From Deltaproteobacteria bacterium (GTDB lineage: Bacteria; Desulfobacterota; Desulfarculia; Adiutricales; JAFDHD01): a stretch of 38,733 nucleotides of DNA. Made by a program: the position numbers and the translations under genes. Below, piece by piece: positions 17,425 to 25,348 of the stretch (position 1 is its first letter; every line of letters starts with the position of its first letter). Location of the stretch: positions 1-38,733 of the forward strand of contig JAFDHD010000016.1 in NCBI GenBank assembly GCA_019308995.1. Direction: 5' to 3'. Under the pieces are notes generated by a model, which saw only the letters and a list, made by a program, of their open reading frames with translations, searched no databases and was not told the DNA's origin.

Positions 17425-18337
17425 AGGAGATCCTTGGATCCAAGTAGATATACAGGATATCCACCACCAGATTGGCCAGCACAAAACCAAAGGCAAAGAG
17501 TATCACCCCGCCCTGCACCACCGGATAATCTCTGGTGTAGATAGAATCAACAATCAGCCGTCCCAGCCCAGGCCATGTGAAAACCGTCTCCACCAGAACC
17601 GCCCCACCCATGAGATAGCCAAACTGAAGCCCCACAATGGTGGTGGTGGGGATAAGAGCGTTTTTAAGCGCGTGCTTGTAAATGACCTTTGATTCTTTCT
17701 GCCCTTTGGCCCTGGCGGTCCTGATATAATCCTGCCGAAAGACTTCGAGCATGCTGGACCGCGTCATGCGCGCCGTCACGGCTGCCGACGGCGCGGCCAG
17801 CGTTATGGCCGGCAGGACAAGGCTGATCAACCCCTCGGAGCCGCCTGAGGGAAACCAACCCAAAAAGACCGAAAAGACAAGAATGATGAGCAGTCCTGAC
17901 CAGAAGGTCGGGGTGGAAATGCCAAGAAGAACAAAGACCATGGACGTGTAATCAACAATGGTGTTCTGACGGATGGCGGCGACCGATCCGATGATCAGGC
18001 CGATGAAGAGGGAAATAAGGATGCTTGCTAACGCGAGCTTGAGGGTATTGATGAATCTCGGCCAGATTTCAGCCACGACATCGTTCTGCGTCCTGATGGA
18101 TTGACCGAATTCTCCCTTGGTCACGTTTTTAAGAAAGATGCCGTATTGAACGATAATCGGTTTATCAAGGCCCAGTTGATGGCGGATAGCCTCGATGTCT
18201 TCCTCCTCGGCTTCCAAGCCGGCTATGGTCCTGGCGGGATCGCCAGGCACTAGCTGGAGAATAAGAAAGGAAACGAGGGTGATGCCGATGAGGGTTGGAA
18301 CCAGCATCAAAATTCGCCGAATGACATAACTGATCAT
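17417..18337 (-). CDS. ABC transporter permease (DppB type)
   Basis: Inner-membrane permease, 306 residues. It opens with the DppB hallmark MISYVIRRILMLVPTLIGIT and VPGDPA (30-35). Further hydrophobic segments follow, including WSGLLIILVFSVFLGWFPSGG. The EAA-type loop reads YIRTARAKGQKESKVIYKHALKN. It is followed by overlapping DppC- and then OppD- and OppF-type genes. The set has no solute-binding protein gene next to it. A 111-bp gap separates it from the CoA-transferase beta gene upstream on the same strand. Confidence 0.92.
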   Translation of the reverse strand: MISYVIRRILMLVPTLIGITLVSFLILQLVPGDPARTIAGLEAEEEDIEAIRHQLGLDKPIIVQYGIFLKNVTKGEFGQSIRTQNDVVAEIWPRFINTLKLALASILISLFIGLIIGSVAAIRQNTIVDYTSMVFVLLGISTPTFWSGLLIILVFSVFLGWFPSGGSEGLISLVLPAITLAAPSAAVTARMTRSSMLEVFRQDYIRTARAKGQKESKVIYKHALKNALIPTTTIVGLQFGYLMGGAVLVETVFTWPGLGRLIVDSIYTRDYPVVQGGVILFAFGFVLANLVVDILYIYLDPRISYE

Positions 18338-18448
18338 AACACTCTATCCTAAGAGTTTCTTTCTGTCTTCCCCTCCGCCTGTGTGGGGGAACGTATAAAA
18401 CTCACCCTTGTAGTTGGTGGGGGAGTGGAGACGACGAAAGGATATTGT

Positions 18449-19252
18449 TTATTTTCGTAAAAGCCCTTTAGGGTCAATACGATTTCGGAGGATATCCAGC
18501 TCATCGTCTTCCGGTTCCGGCGTCGTTTCCACCCCTTCCGGAACGACCAGGTCGAAGCCTGTGTTTTGAAGGACGTTATCCACGGTGACCCCAGGATGGA
18601 CCGATTTTAACCGCATGTGCTTGGTCTCTTCATCGAAATCCATAATACAAAGGGGTGTAATGCAGTATTTGGGACCGCCTCCAGGTATCCCGAGCTCCTT
18701 TCTCGCATCCTTGCCTCCCTGGTTCCATCCGACACAGGAGACGAAATCGCAACGATCCACCAGAAGCCGCTTGGTATGTGAATTAAGGAAGATGTAGTAT
18801 CTGTCCATATAAGTGGTGAGACTGGCGGTGCCAATGGCGCCCGGACCGCGAAAGGTCAGTTTTTTAAAATCAGTTCCCACGCCGATCATGTTGGAGTTGC
18901 CATACTTGTCTATCTGGATGCCGCCTATAAAAAAGATGGATTTGCTTGCCTGCTTTAAGGAAATCATGCTCCTGTCTTCCGAGCGAAAGGATTCTGCCCA
19001 TCTCAGCGCGGTCCACCAATCCATCTGGCTAATATCAACTACCGGTTGATCATAGACATTGGTTCTCGTATGATCGAAACCGATCTTGATATTCGGGCCA
19101 TGATGCATGTGGGCCAGAAGCGCGCCGGCCATGGGCACGATGAGGTTCCGGCCCACACCGACAGGCTCCCCGTCCTCGATCTCCCTTGAAATAAAAACCG
19201 CCAGCTGTTCATTCAGGCTATAAGGCCGATTCGCTTGACTTATCATGTTCAT
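18449..19252 (-). CDS. Class I CoA-transferase-like protein, beta subunit (GctB/IpdB-like)
   Basis: Beta half of a glutaconate/3-oxoadipate CoA-transferase-like pair. Family landmarks are FFIGGIQIDKYGNSN (107-121), RGPGAIGTASL (135-145), CDFVSCVGWNQGG (168-180) and VLQNTGFDLVVPEGV near the end. In glutaconate CoA-transferase the active-site Glu of this subunit sits in an IIVESG strand. Here the matching place reads IKIGFD (55-60), so the Glu appears to be missing (alignment from memory). That resembles IpdAB-type ring-opening hydrolases rather than true transferases. Two starts are possible: ATG 19252, or ATG 19246 with better ribosome-site spacing. 27 bases separate it from the alpha gene. 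Confidence 0.83.
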   Translation of the reverse strand: MNMISQANRPYSLNEQLAVFISREIEDGEPVGVGRNLIVPMAGALLAHMHHGPNIKIGFDHTRTNVYDQPVVDISQMDWWTALRWAESFRSEDRSMISLKQASKSIFFIGGIQIDKYGNSNMIGVGTDFKKLTFRGPGAIGTASLTTYMDRYYIFLNSHTKRLLVDRCDFVSCVGWNQGGKDARKELGIPGGGPKYCITPLCIMDFDEETKHMRLKSVHPGVTVDNVLQNTGFDLVVPEGVETTPEPEDDELDILRNRIDPKGLLRK

Positions 19253-19279
19253 ACCCTTTCTGATTTACGGGAAAGTGCT

Positions 19280-20164
19280 TTATCTAAAAAGACTGAAAAG
19301 CTGTTTGGCGCCTATTCTATCCAAATAATCCAGGTGGGTTTCCGGTTCATACACATATTTTTTCAGGTAATCCTCAAATAGTTTTCTGTTCCCGTTTTTG
19401 ACGCACTCCCGGGCAACCTGCCGGTACTCCGTTAGATGAGCCACATCTTCGATGTAATACCCGGCGCTTTTAAATGGGTGAGACCCAAAAGGGGCCATGA
19501 CCACAGCCTCAGCCTCCATAATGGAGGTGTTGGCCGGATTCTTCCTTATCTCCTCATTAGGAACGATCTTCTCCACCTGAACGATTGTCTTATCGGCCGC
19601 CCGGTAATGGGCTGTATCGGAAAAACCGGCGTCAACGAACTGAGCGTTTCCATAAGGATCGGCAAAGGAGGCCCGCAAAAAGGCAATCTCCGGCTTGATG
19701 GGTGGTATGGCCAGCAGCGTCTCTCCATTGAGTGGGTCTTTAAAAACCTTGATATCAGGATTGATCTCCGGATAACAGGTCCCGACTCCGCCGCGCCATG
19801 GCATAAAGGGAAGCATCTGCGCCGCAGCCATCAGCCCCGCGAGATACATTCCTTCGTCAAACTCCCAAACCTCAATATCGCCGTTTTCCGCGGCTGCGCG
19901 AAAAAATGGTCCGATGACCTCCAGACCCGCTCCGAAATAATATCCTACCACCTTCTTGACGCAGCCGGCGCCTATCATTAAATCCACATCCCATCCACCG
20001 GCGTTGGCGATCACCGTCAGGTTCTTCAACCCTTTACGGATAATCTGCCGCGTAACGGCCAGGGGATAATTAGAGCCAAGCGAGATGGTCATCCCATCCT
20101 CGACCATATCGGCGGCCTCCTTTTCGCTGATCACGACTTCCCGACGAACATCTGGGCCATTCAT
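19280..20164 (-). CDS. Class I CoA-transferase-like protein, alpha subunit (GctA/IpdA-like)
   Basis: Alpha half of the pair, 294 residues. The N-terminus has the CoA-transferase pattern EAADMVEDGMTISLG, then a Rossmann-like IRKGLKNLTVIANAGG. The segment VWEFDEGMYLAGLMAAAQMLPFMP holds Glu101 and Glu104, candidate acidic residues for a hydrolase-type mechanism (inference by analogy with IpdA). FLRASFADPYGNAQF is the conserved family strand. The ribosome site AGGTGAGG precedes the ATG. It lies 23 bases after a CaiB/BaiF gene, and the beta gene follows, so the three form one unit. Confidence 0.83.
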   Translation of the reverse strand: MNGPDVRREVVISEKEAADMVEDGMTISLGSNYPLAVTRQIIRKGLKNLTVIANAGGWDVDLMIGAGCVKKVVGYYFGAGLEVIGPFFRAAAENGDIEVWEFDEGMYLAGLMAAAQMLPFMPWRGGVGTCYPEINPDIKVFKDPLNGETLLAIPPIKPEIAFLRASFADPYGNAQFVDAGFSDTAHYRAADKTIVQVEKIVPNEEIRKNPANTSIMEAEAVVMAPFGSHPFKSAGYYIEDVAHLTEYRQVARECVKNGNRKLFEDYLKKYVYEPETHLDYLDRIGAKQLFSLFR

Positions 20165-20187
20165 ATCCTCACCTCACTTCTTCCTTC

Positions 20188-21375
20188 TCATGGCTTTTTA
20201 TAAATAACACCCTCTTTTTCCAGTTCACCAATCATCTCTTTGGAATACCCTAAATATTCTGAGAGAACCTCTTGGTTGTGCTGGCCAAGTTCAGGAGGCA
20301 GCCCCTTAAGACCAGCGCTTCTGTTTTTAAGACGAAAGGGGCTGTTGATCACCGGCACCCGACCCAGGACGGGATGGTCAATCTCCTTCATCATCTGGCG
20401 CGCCTTGATCTGCGGATGCTCCAGGGCCTCTGGAATAGATAGAATCGGGGCGCTGGGTATGCCCGCCTCTTCCAATTTTTCCAGGGCGTCACTGATATGC
20501 TCAAACGTATTCAGCCATTCATTTAACACCTCATCCACCAGCGCCCGATTCCTGACCCGGTTCTCCAGAGGATGAAATCTGGGGTCCTTATACAAATCCG
20601 GTCTGTCCATGGCTTTAGTGAGCCCCTGCCACATGCTGTCTCTAGCGCCGAGAGCGATAGTCGCCCATCCATCCCGTCCTCTGTAAATCGGACTGAGCAT
20701 GGCGTGCGAATCCCGGCCTTCACTGAGTACATGAATTTCTACGGCCGAGTCCAGTTGATCGAACAGGCAGTCTAGAAGGGAGACATCTATGTATTCCCCT
20801 TCGCCGGTCCTGTCCCGGGCAAACAGCGCGGCACAGATAGCCGTGGCGGCATGTAAGGACGCCCCGGTATCACCAAAAGCAGCGCCGGGCGCCATGGGAG
20901 GATGATCGGGGTCTTCATTCTTTCCCGTGACCCACATCAGACCGCTCAAGGCGTGAGCCGTGGCAGCGTATCCGGGCCGATCGGCCCAGGGGCCGTACTG
21001 GCCGAACCCGGAAATGGAGCACATGATAATTTTGGGGTTGATTTCTTTAAGGTCTTCGTAGCCGAGCCCCAGGCGATCCATGGTCTTGGGCCGGAAGTTC
21101 TCGACAACCACGTCACACAACTTTACAAGCTCTTCAGCTATCCTTACACCTTCCGGATGTTTAAGATTCAGGGAGAGACTCTTCTTCCCGCAATTGTTCT
21201 GCATAAAGTAGCCGCTGTAACCCTTCTTGACGAAAGGAGCGTAACGCGCACCGTCTCCAAGGCCAGGGGCTTCAACTTTAATGACCTCTGCCCCAAGATC
21301 ATGTAAAAGCCTGGTGCAAAACGGACCAGCCAGGGCTTGCGTAAAATCCAGCACCTTAACGCCGGTTAAAAGCAT
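20188..21375 (-). CDS. CaiB/BaiF family (class III) CoA-transferase, copy 1
   Basis: Transfers CoA between carboxylic acids. Landmarks are VKVLDFTQALAGPFCTRLLHDLGAEVIKVE near the N-terminus, NCGKKSLSLNLK, VVENFRPKTMDRLGLGYEDL and SISGFGQYGP. The catalytic Asp is present (Asp169 in GAAFGDTGAS). I choose ATG 21375 (395 residues) because AGGAAAA lies just before it; the frame is open 11 codons further without a ribosome site. A good promoter lies about 150 bases upstream, so this gene probably begins the transcript that continues through the CoA-transferase pair and perhaps the ABC transporter. Confidence 0.9.
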   Translation of the reverse strand: MLLTGVKVLDFTQALAGPFCTRLLHDLGAEVIKVEAPGLGDGARYAPFVKKGYSGYFMQNNCGKKSLSLNLKHPEGVRIAEELVKLCDVVVENFRPKTMDRLGLGYEDLKEINPKIIMCSISGFGQYGPWADRPGYAATAHALSGLMWVTGKNEDPDHPPMAPGAAFGDTGASLHAATAICAALFARDRTGEGEYIDVSLLDCLFDQLDSAVEIHVLSEGRDSHAMLSPIYRGRDGWATIALGARDSMWQGLTKAMDRPDLYKDPRFHPLENRVRNRALVDEVLNEWLNTFEHISDALEKLEEAGIPSAPILSIPEALEHPQIKARQMMKEIDHPVLGRVPVINSPFRLKNRSAGLKGLPPELGQHNQEVLSEYLGYSKEMIGELEKEGVIYKKP

Positions 21376-21724
21376 TTTTTCCTGCCTTTCTTTCATCATC
21401 AATAACAAAGCCTGAAACGAAACTGCGTCTCTTTAAAATTATTATTAATGAATTGACCTTTAATCCATACATCCATTCAAGTAATCAAGCGCTTAAAAAA
21501 ATGAGAAAGGCTTTCATGGCATTGCCAACATAGGTTAACGGCCTTTACGTGTCAAGGGAAAAGCGCCTCCAGGCCGGTCAGCTTTATGTGATACCACCAT
21601 AGACAGATGCTATAATATCATCGGGTTTATTATTGAGGGGGGAAAGCGGCGCCTCAGCCGCGGCTCAGGCATGAGAGCTGCTTTGCTGTATATTGAAAAA
21701 CAGTTTCGTGAGTGTAAAGACTGC
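21376..21724. other. Intergenic region between CaiB/BaiF copies 1 and 2
   Basis: No credible gene. It holds the - strand promoter described separately and a GC-rich palindrome AGCCGCGGCT (21657-21666) next to GCGGC/GCCGC arms, which may be a hairpin ending the upstream - strand unit. Confidence 0.5.
21527..21555 (-). promoter_or_regulatory. Promoter for CaiB/BaiF copy 1 and downstream genes
   Basis: On the - strand, TTGACA (21555-21550), a 17-base spacer and TATGTT (21532-21527, 4 of 6) form a good housekeeping-type promoter. The leader before the ATG at 21375 would be about 145 bases. Confidence 0.6.
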
Positions 21725-22963
21725 TCAGGTGCGAAACTGAGGCTCAACGCCAGTGACGCTGGCCTCACTCAATGCCGCTATTTCATCATCAGTCAGTCCC
21801 AGAAGCTCCTTAAAGACATATTCATTATGCTGGCCGAGTAAAGGAGCGGGAAACCTGATGCGGCAAACAGTTTCGGACATTTTGGCAATCATCCCGGGCA
21901 CGAGCTTCTTACCGCCACAAGGATGCTCGGACTCCTCAAAGAAGCCCCGCGCCACAAAGTGCGGGTCTTTAAGCAGTTCGCCCGGGTAGAGCACCGGCGC
22001 AGCAGCCAGCCCGCGTTTCTGAAGCTTCTCCATGATTTCATAACGATCAAGAGAAATCGTCCAGGCCGCGATATATTTATCCAGCTCATCGCGATGCTCC
22101 TGACGGCTGGCAAAAGAAGCAAAGCGGGGCCCCTGAGACCACTCGGGATGGCCCAGAATCTCGCAAAATATGTTCCATTCCTCATCAGAGACAATGCTGA
22201 TCGCCACCCACTGGTCGTCCCCCTTGCATGGGTAGCAGCCCTGGGGGGCGGCATAATCGTCCGTGTTGCCCATACGCGTCCTGACCCGTGCATTGAGGGC
22301 GTAATCGAGAAGCCAGTCCATATGCCTGGTCGAAGCCTCAAAATGGGAAACATCCACAAACTGACCCTTGCCCGTTCTAAAGCGATAATGCAGGGCCGAC
22401 AGGACGGCCAGGGCCGCGGCAAAACCGCCGGTCGGGTCGCCATAAGCGATACCCGGCCTCAAGGGAGGGCCATTTTCGTAACCGGTTATTTCATCTAAGC
22501 CGCAGAAGGCGTTGATGCAGTCACCAAAGGCCGGGGCGTTTGTATAGGGGCCGGTGCAGCCGTAGCCTGGCATGGACACCATAATGATATCAGGCTTGAC
22601 CTCTCGCAGGCGCTCGTAATCCAGGCCCAGGTTGGGCATAACCCTAGGGGTGAAGTTGTTGATAACCACATCGCTGATTTTGATCAGCCTGAGGTACAGT
22701 TCCTTTCCCTTTTCCTGGCTCAAGTCCAGGGTGACGCCGAGTTTATTGTGATTTACCTGGATAAACCAGGGTGAATGCTCCCAGAACTTCTCCTTTTGTT
22801 TAGCGTACCTGAGGCCAAAGTACCTGAGGGCGTCAAACCTGAACAGCGCTTCGACCTTGATCACCTCGGCCCCCATGTCGGCCAGCACCACGGTGCCTTG
22901 AGGCCCGGCCCAGGCGATGGTGTGATCCAAGATTCTAATGCCTTCCAGCGGTAAACCTGCCAT
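21725..22963 (-). CDS. CaiB/BaiF family (class III) CoA-transferase, copy 2
   Basis: 412-residue CoA-transferase. Landmarks are IRILDHTIAWAGPQGTVVLADMGAEVIKVE, VVINNFTPRVMPNLGLDYERL and SMPGYGCTGPY. The catalytic Asp is present (Asp176 in GIAYGDPTGG). AGGA precedes the ATG. It lies 59 bases after copy 3 on the same strand. It is divergent in sequence from the other two copies, so the three are not recent tandem duplicates. Confidence 0.9.
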   Translation of the reverse strand: MAGLPLEGIRILDHTIAWAGPQGTVVLADMGAEVIKVEALFRFDALRYFGLRYAKQKEKFWEHSPWFIQVNHNKLGVTLDLSQEKGKELYLRLIKISDVVINNFTPRVMPNLGLDYERLREVKPDIIMVSMPGYGCTGPYTNAPAFGDCINAFCGLDEITGYENGPPLRPGIAYGDPTGGFAAALAVLSALHYRFRTGKGQFVDVSHFEASTRHMDWLLDYALNARVRTRMGNTDDYAAPQGCYPCKGDDQWVAISIVSDEEWNIFCEILGHPEWSQGPRFASFASRQEHRDELDKYIAAWTISLDRYEIMEKLQKRGLAAAPVLYPGELLKDPHFVARGFFEESEHPCGGKKLVPGMIAKMSETVCRIRFPAPLLGQHNEYVFKELLGLTDDEIAALSEASVTGVEPQFRT

Positions 22964-23022
22964 AATCCTGCTCTCCCATAATTTGTTCTTCAGTTAGCGC
23001 GGGCTGCGGTCAAAAGATTGGC

Positions 23023-24276
23023 TTAAGCCTCTGTGACGAATGTCATGGCCTTCAGGTCGTCCTCTGAATAACCCAAACGCTCAATCAAGATTTCACTGTT
23101 ATGCTCACCCAGCATCGGGGCGCGGCTCACTTGCCACGGTGTTTCGGACATAAGAAAAATATGCCCCGGAAACTCCATCTTACCTAATAATGGATGGTCT
23201 ATCTTAGTAAAAAAACCTCTGTCCCGATGCTGCGGATCGTGAAAAAGCCGATCCATATCGTTCAAGATACCGATGGGGACGCGCCACTCGGTGGCCTCCT
23301 CAAAGACCTCTTTCTGGGTTTTTGTCTTGAGGTAATCCTTGAGCACGGCGTCCAGCTCGTCAGCGTGGAGAGACCTTTGTTCCACGTCGCTAAATCGAGG
23401 GTCATCCAGCAGTTCCGGCCGCCCCATCATCTCAACAAGCATCCTGTATTGTTCCTCCATCTCGGTATCAACGCAGACATAGCCGTCTTTGCATGGCAGG
23501 ATGGCAATAGGATACAGGCCCGGGATACGCGGGTCAGACTGAGGCATATCTGACATGGGGCGTGCCCCGTTCCTTATGCGGTTATGTCCGTTAAACTGGA
23601 AATTCATGGTCGGACAGCCTTTTAAGGTCGCCGCGATTTCTACGATGGCCAGGTCAATATGCTGGCCGCTTCCCCTTAAATCTCGATAACAGACAGCGCC
23701 CATGGTGGCGAGCGCACCGGTCAATCCGGCCTGGAACTGTAAATGCTGACCCCCAAGCTTGATCGGCTCCCTGCCTTGTTCCCCGATCTCAGCCTGGACT
23801 CCGCCCAGAGCGCTCAAGGTTATTTCAAGGCCCTTGTAGTCGCGATACGGCCCGGTTTGCCCGTAGTTTGAGATGGAGGTCATGATCAGAGCGGGATTGA
23901 TCTCTTTAAGGGCGTCGTACTTCAGGCCCAGGGAAGGCATAACGCGCGGCGCAAAGTTTTCAATGAGCACGTCGGCCTCAGCCACCAGCTTTTTAAAGGC
24001 TTCTGCGCCCGCCCTGGACTTCAGGTTCAGGGTGATGCTTTTTTTCCCCAGATTCAGGTAGTGAAAAAGCCCGCTTTTCTCCAGGTGCGGCTCATCTTTT
24101 GGGAAAGGCCCCATCTGCCTCGCCGGGTCTCCGGCTTGCGGCCGTTCCACCTTGATAACCTCTGCTCCCAAACCCGCCAGCAGCGAGGTACAATAGGGGC
24201 CGGCGATGTAGTGGCCGAGGTCAATTACTTTCAGGTCAGAGAGCGCTCCCTCTTTATTCATATTTGTTCTGCTCAT
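23023..24276 (-). CDS. CaiB/BaiF family protein, copy 3, catalytic Asp not conserved
   Basis: 417-residue CaiB/BaiF fold protein: LKVIDLGHYIAGPYCTSLLAGLGAEVIKVE, NLGKKSITLNLK, VLIENFAPRVMPSLGLKYDAL and SISNYGQTGPY. At the place of the catalytic Asp, copies 1 and 2 read GAAFGD and GIAYGD, while this copy reads GGQHLQ, so Gln180 occupies the Asp position. It may be a non-catalytic partner, or belong to a branch using a different residue. It lies 29 bases after the amidohydrolase-like gene and 59 before copy 2. Start ATG 24276 is preferred over ATG 24261, which has no ribosome site. Confidence 0.85.
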   Translation of the reverse strand: MSRTNMNKEGALSDLKVIDLGHYIAGPYCTSLLAGLGAEVIKVERPQAGDPARQMGPFPKDEPHLEKSGLFHYLNLGKKSITLNLKSRAGAEAFKKLVAEADVLIENFAPRVMPSLGLKYDALKEINPALIMTSISNYGQTGPYRDYKGLEITLSALGGVQAEIGEQGREPIKLGGQHLQFQAGLTGALATMGAVCYRDLRGSGQHIDLAIVEIAATLKGCPTMNFQFNGHNRIRNGARPMSDMPQSDPRIPGLYPIAILPCKDGYVCVDTEMEEQYRMLVEMMGRPELLDDPRFSDVEQRSLHADELDAVLKDYLKTKTQKEVFEEATEWRVPIGILNDMDRLFHDPQHRDRGFFTKIDHPLLGKMEFPGHIFLMSETPWQVSRAPMLGEHNSEILIERLGYSEDDLKAMTFVTEA

Positions 24277-24305
24277 ATTTGGATTCCATATCTAAAACAA
24301 GTAGG

Positions 24306-25253
24306 TTACTTAAGTCCGAGAAGTTCAACCGCGTTCTGATAAAGCCACTTTTCCATGACTTCCTTTTTCAGGGGAAGCGCCTTCGTCTCCATGACTATCT
24401 CATTGATGGGCATGCCCAGGTCCGTTGAACCCGAGGCAAAAACGATCCTATCCTGAAGCAGGGTGTTGCCAAACTGGAGCAGCATCTCCCAGCCTGACCC
24501 CGGAGTGGCCAGGTGCTTGGGCCGGTGAGACGAGGTGTCAATATAAACGTTGTTGTGTCTGCGGGCGAGCCCGATCATCTCAGGGACCCAGGGCCAGCCG
24601 CCGCAGCTGGCCACTATCTTCATTTCAGGAAAATCCATAGCTACCTTGTCAAGATAAAGAGGCCGGCCGACGTCCATGGGGAAGTCTTTGCGATAATTCA
24701 TGGAAGTATAAACAAAAACGGGTATGTCAAGCTCCACGGCCTTGGCATAGATTGGATAGAACCGCTGATCGCTGGCCCTGATCCCCCATCTGTATGGAGA
24801 GGCGTAAACAGCTTTGAACCCGAGCTCCCTGACCGACCTCTCCAGTTCCTTGACCGCGCGCATGCCTTCAAAGGGGTTCACAAAGGCCCGGCCCATGAGG
24901 CGATCGGGCAGTTGAGAAACCATCTCCGCGGTCTTATCATTATCATGGAGATCCAACATGCCGCGCACGATGCCGGCTTCATCAAGTTGTTTGGCAAACT
25001 CGGATAAGGGCACCACAACCTTCTCCGCTCTTTCGCGGACCAGGGCTTCAAACTCATCAGGAGCAAGCTCCTCACTCAGCCGCTCCATCTCCTCAAGGGT
25101 GAATCCCAGATTGGCCGCTCTTCTCGGCCCGAAGATGCGGCGGTAATTGGCTACCCCTCCGGCTTCCTTGTTTAAAATGAAGAATTTCATGGTTCCCACG
25201 ATATCATCCACGGTTTCAGGCACATCGAGCCTCAAATCTATTACTTGTGACAT
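24306..25253 (-). CDS. Amidohydrolase-2 fold protein lacking metal ligands
   Basis: 315-residue TIM-barrel protein of the ACMSD-like amidohydrolase group, recognisable by DFPEMKIVASCGGWPWVPEMIGLARRHNNVYIDTSSHRPK and the closing YQNAVELLGL. The metal-binding residues of the family are replaced. The first-strand HxH reads RLD (8-10 in VIDLRLD). The strand-5 His is Tyr in VFVYTSMN. The strand-6 His is Cys in ASCGGWPW. The final Asp region reads FASGSTDLG. It may be a non-metal hydrolase or decarboxylase, a binding protein, or an inactive partner. A GGGAG ribosome site precedes the ATG. It sits between a solute-binding protein gene and CaiB/BaiF copy 3. Confidence 0.82.
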   Translation of the reverse strand: MSQVIDLRLDVPETVDDIVGTMKFFILNKEAGGVANYRRIFGPRRAANLGFTLEEMERLSEELAPDEFEALVRERAEKVVVPLSEFAKQLDEAGIVRGMLDLHDNDKTAEMVSQLPDRLMGRAFVNPFEGMRAVKELERSVRELGFKAVYASPYRWGIRASDQRFYPIYAKAVELDIPVFVYTSMNYRKDFPMDVGRPLYLDKVAMDFPEMKIVASCGGWPWVPEMIGLARRHNNVYIDTSSHRPKHLATPGSGWEMLLQFGNTLLQDRIVFASGSTDLGMPINEIVMETKALPLKKEVMEKWLYQNAVELLGLK

Positions 25254-25348
25254 CTGTCTTCTCCCTGGTTTGATAAATAATAAACAATCAGGCCGAATAT
25301 TAATAACCTTCGAGCACAGTCAAATTATTTTGTCTTCACTGTAAAAAT

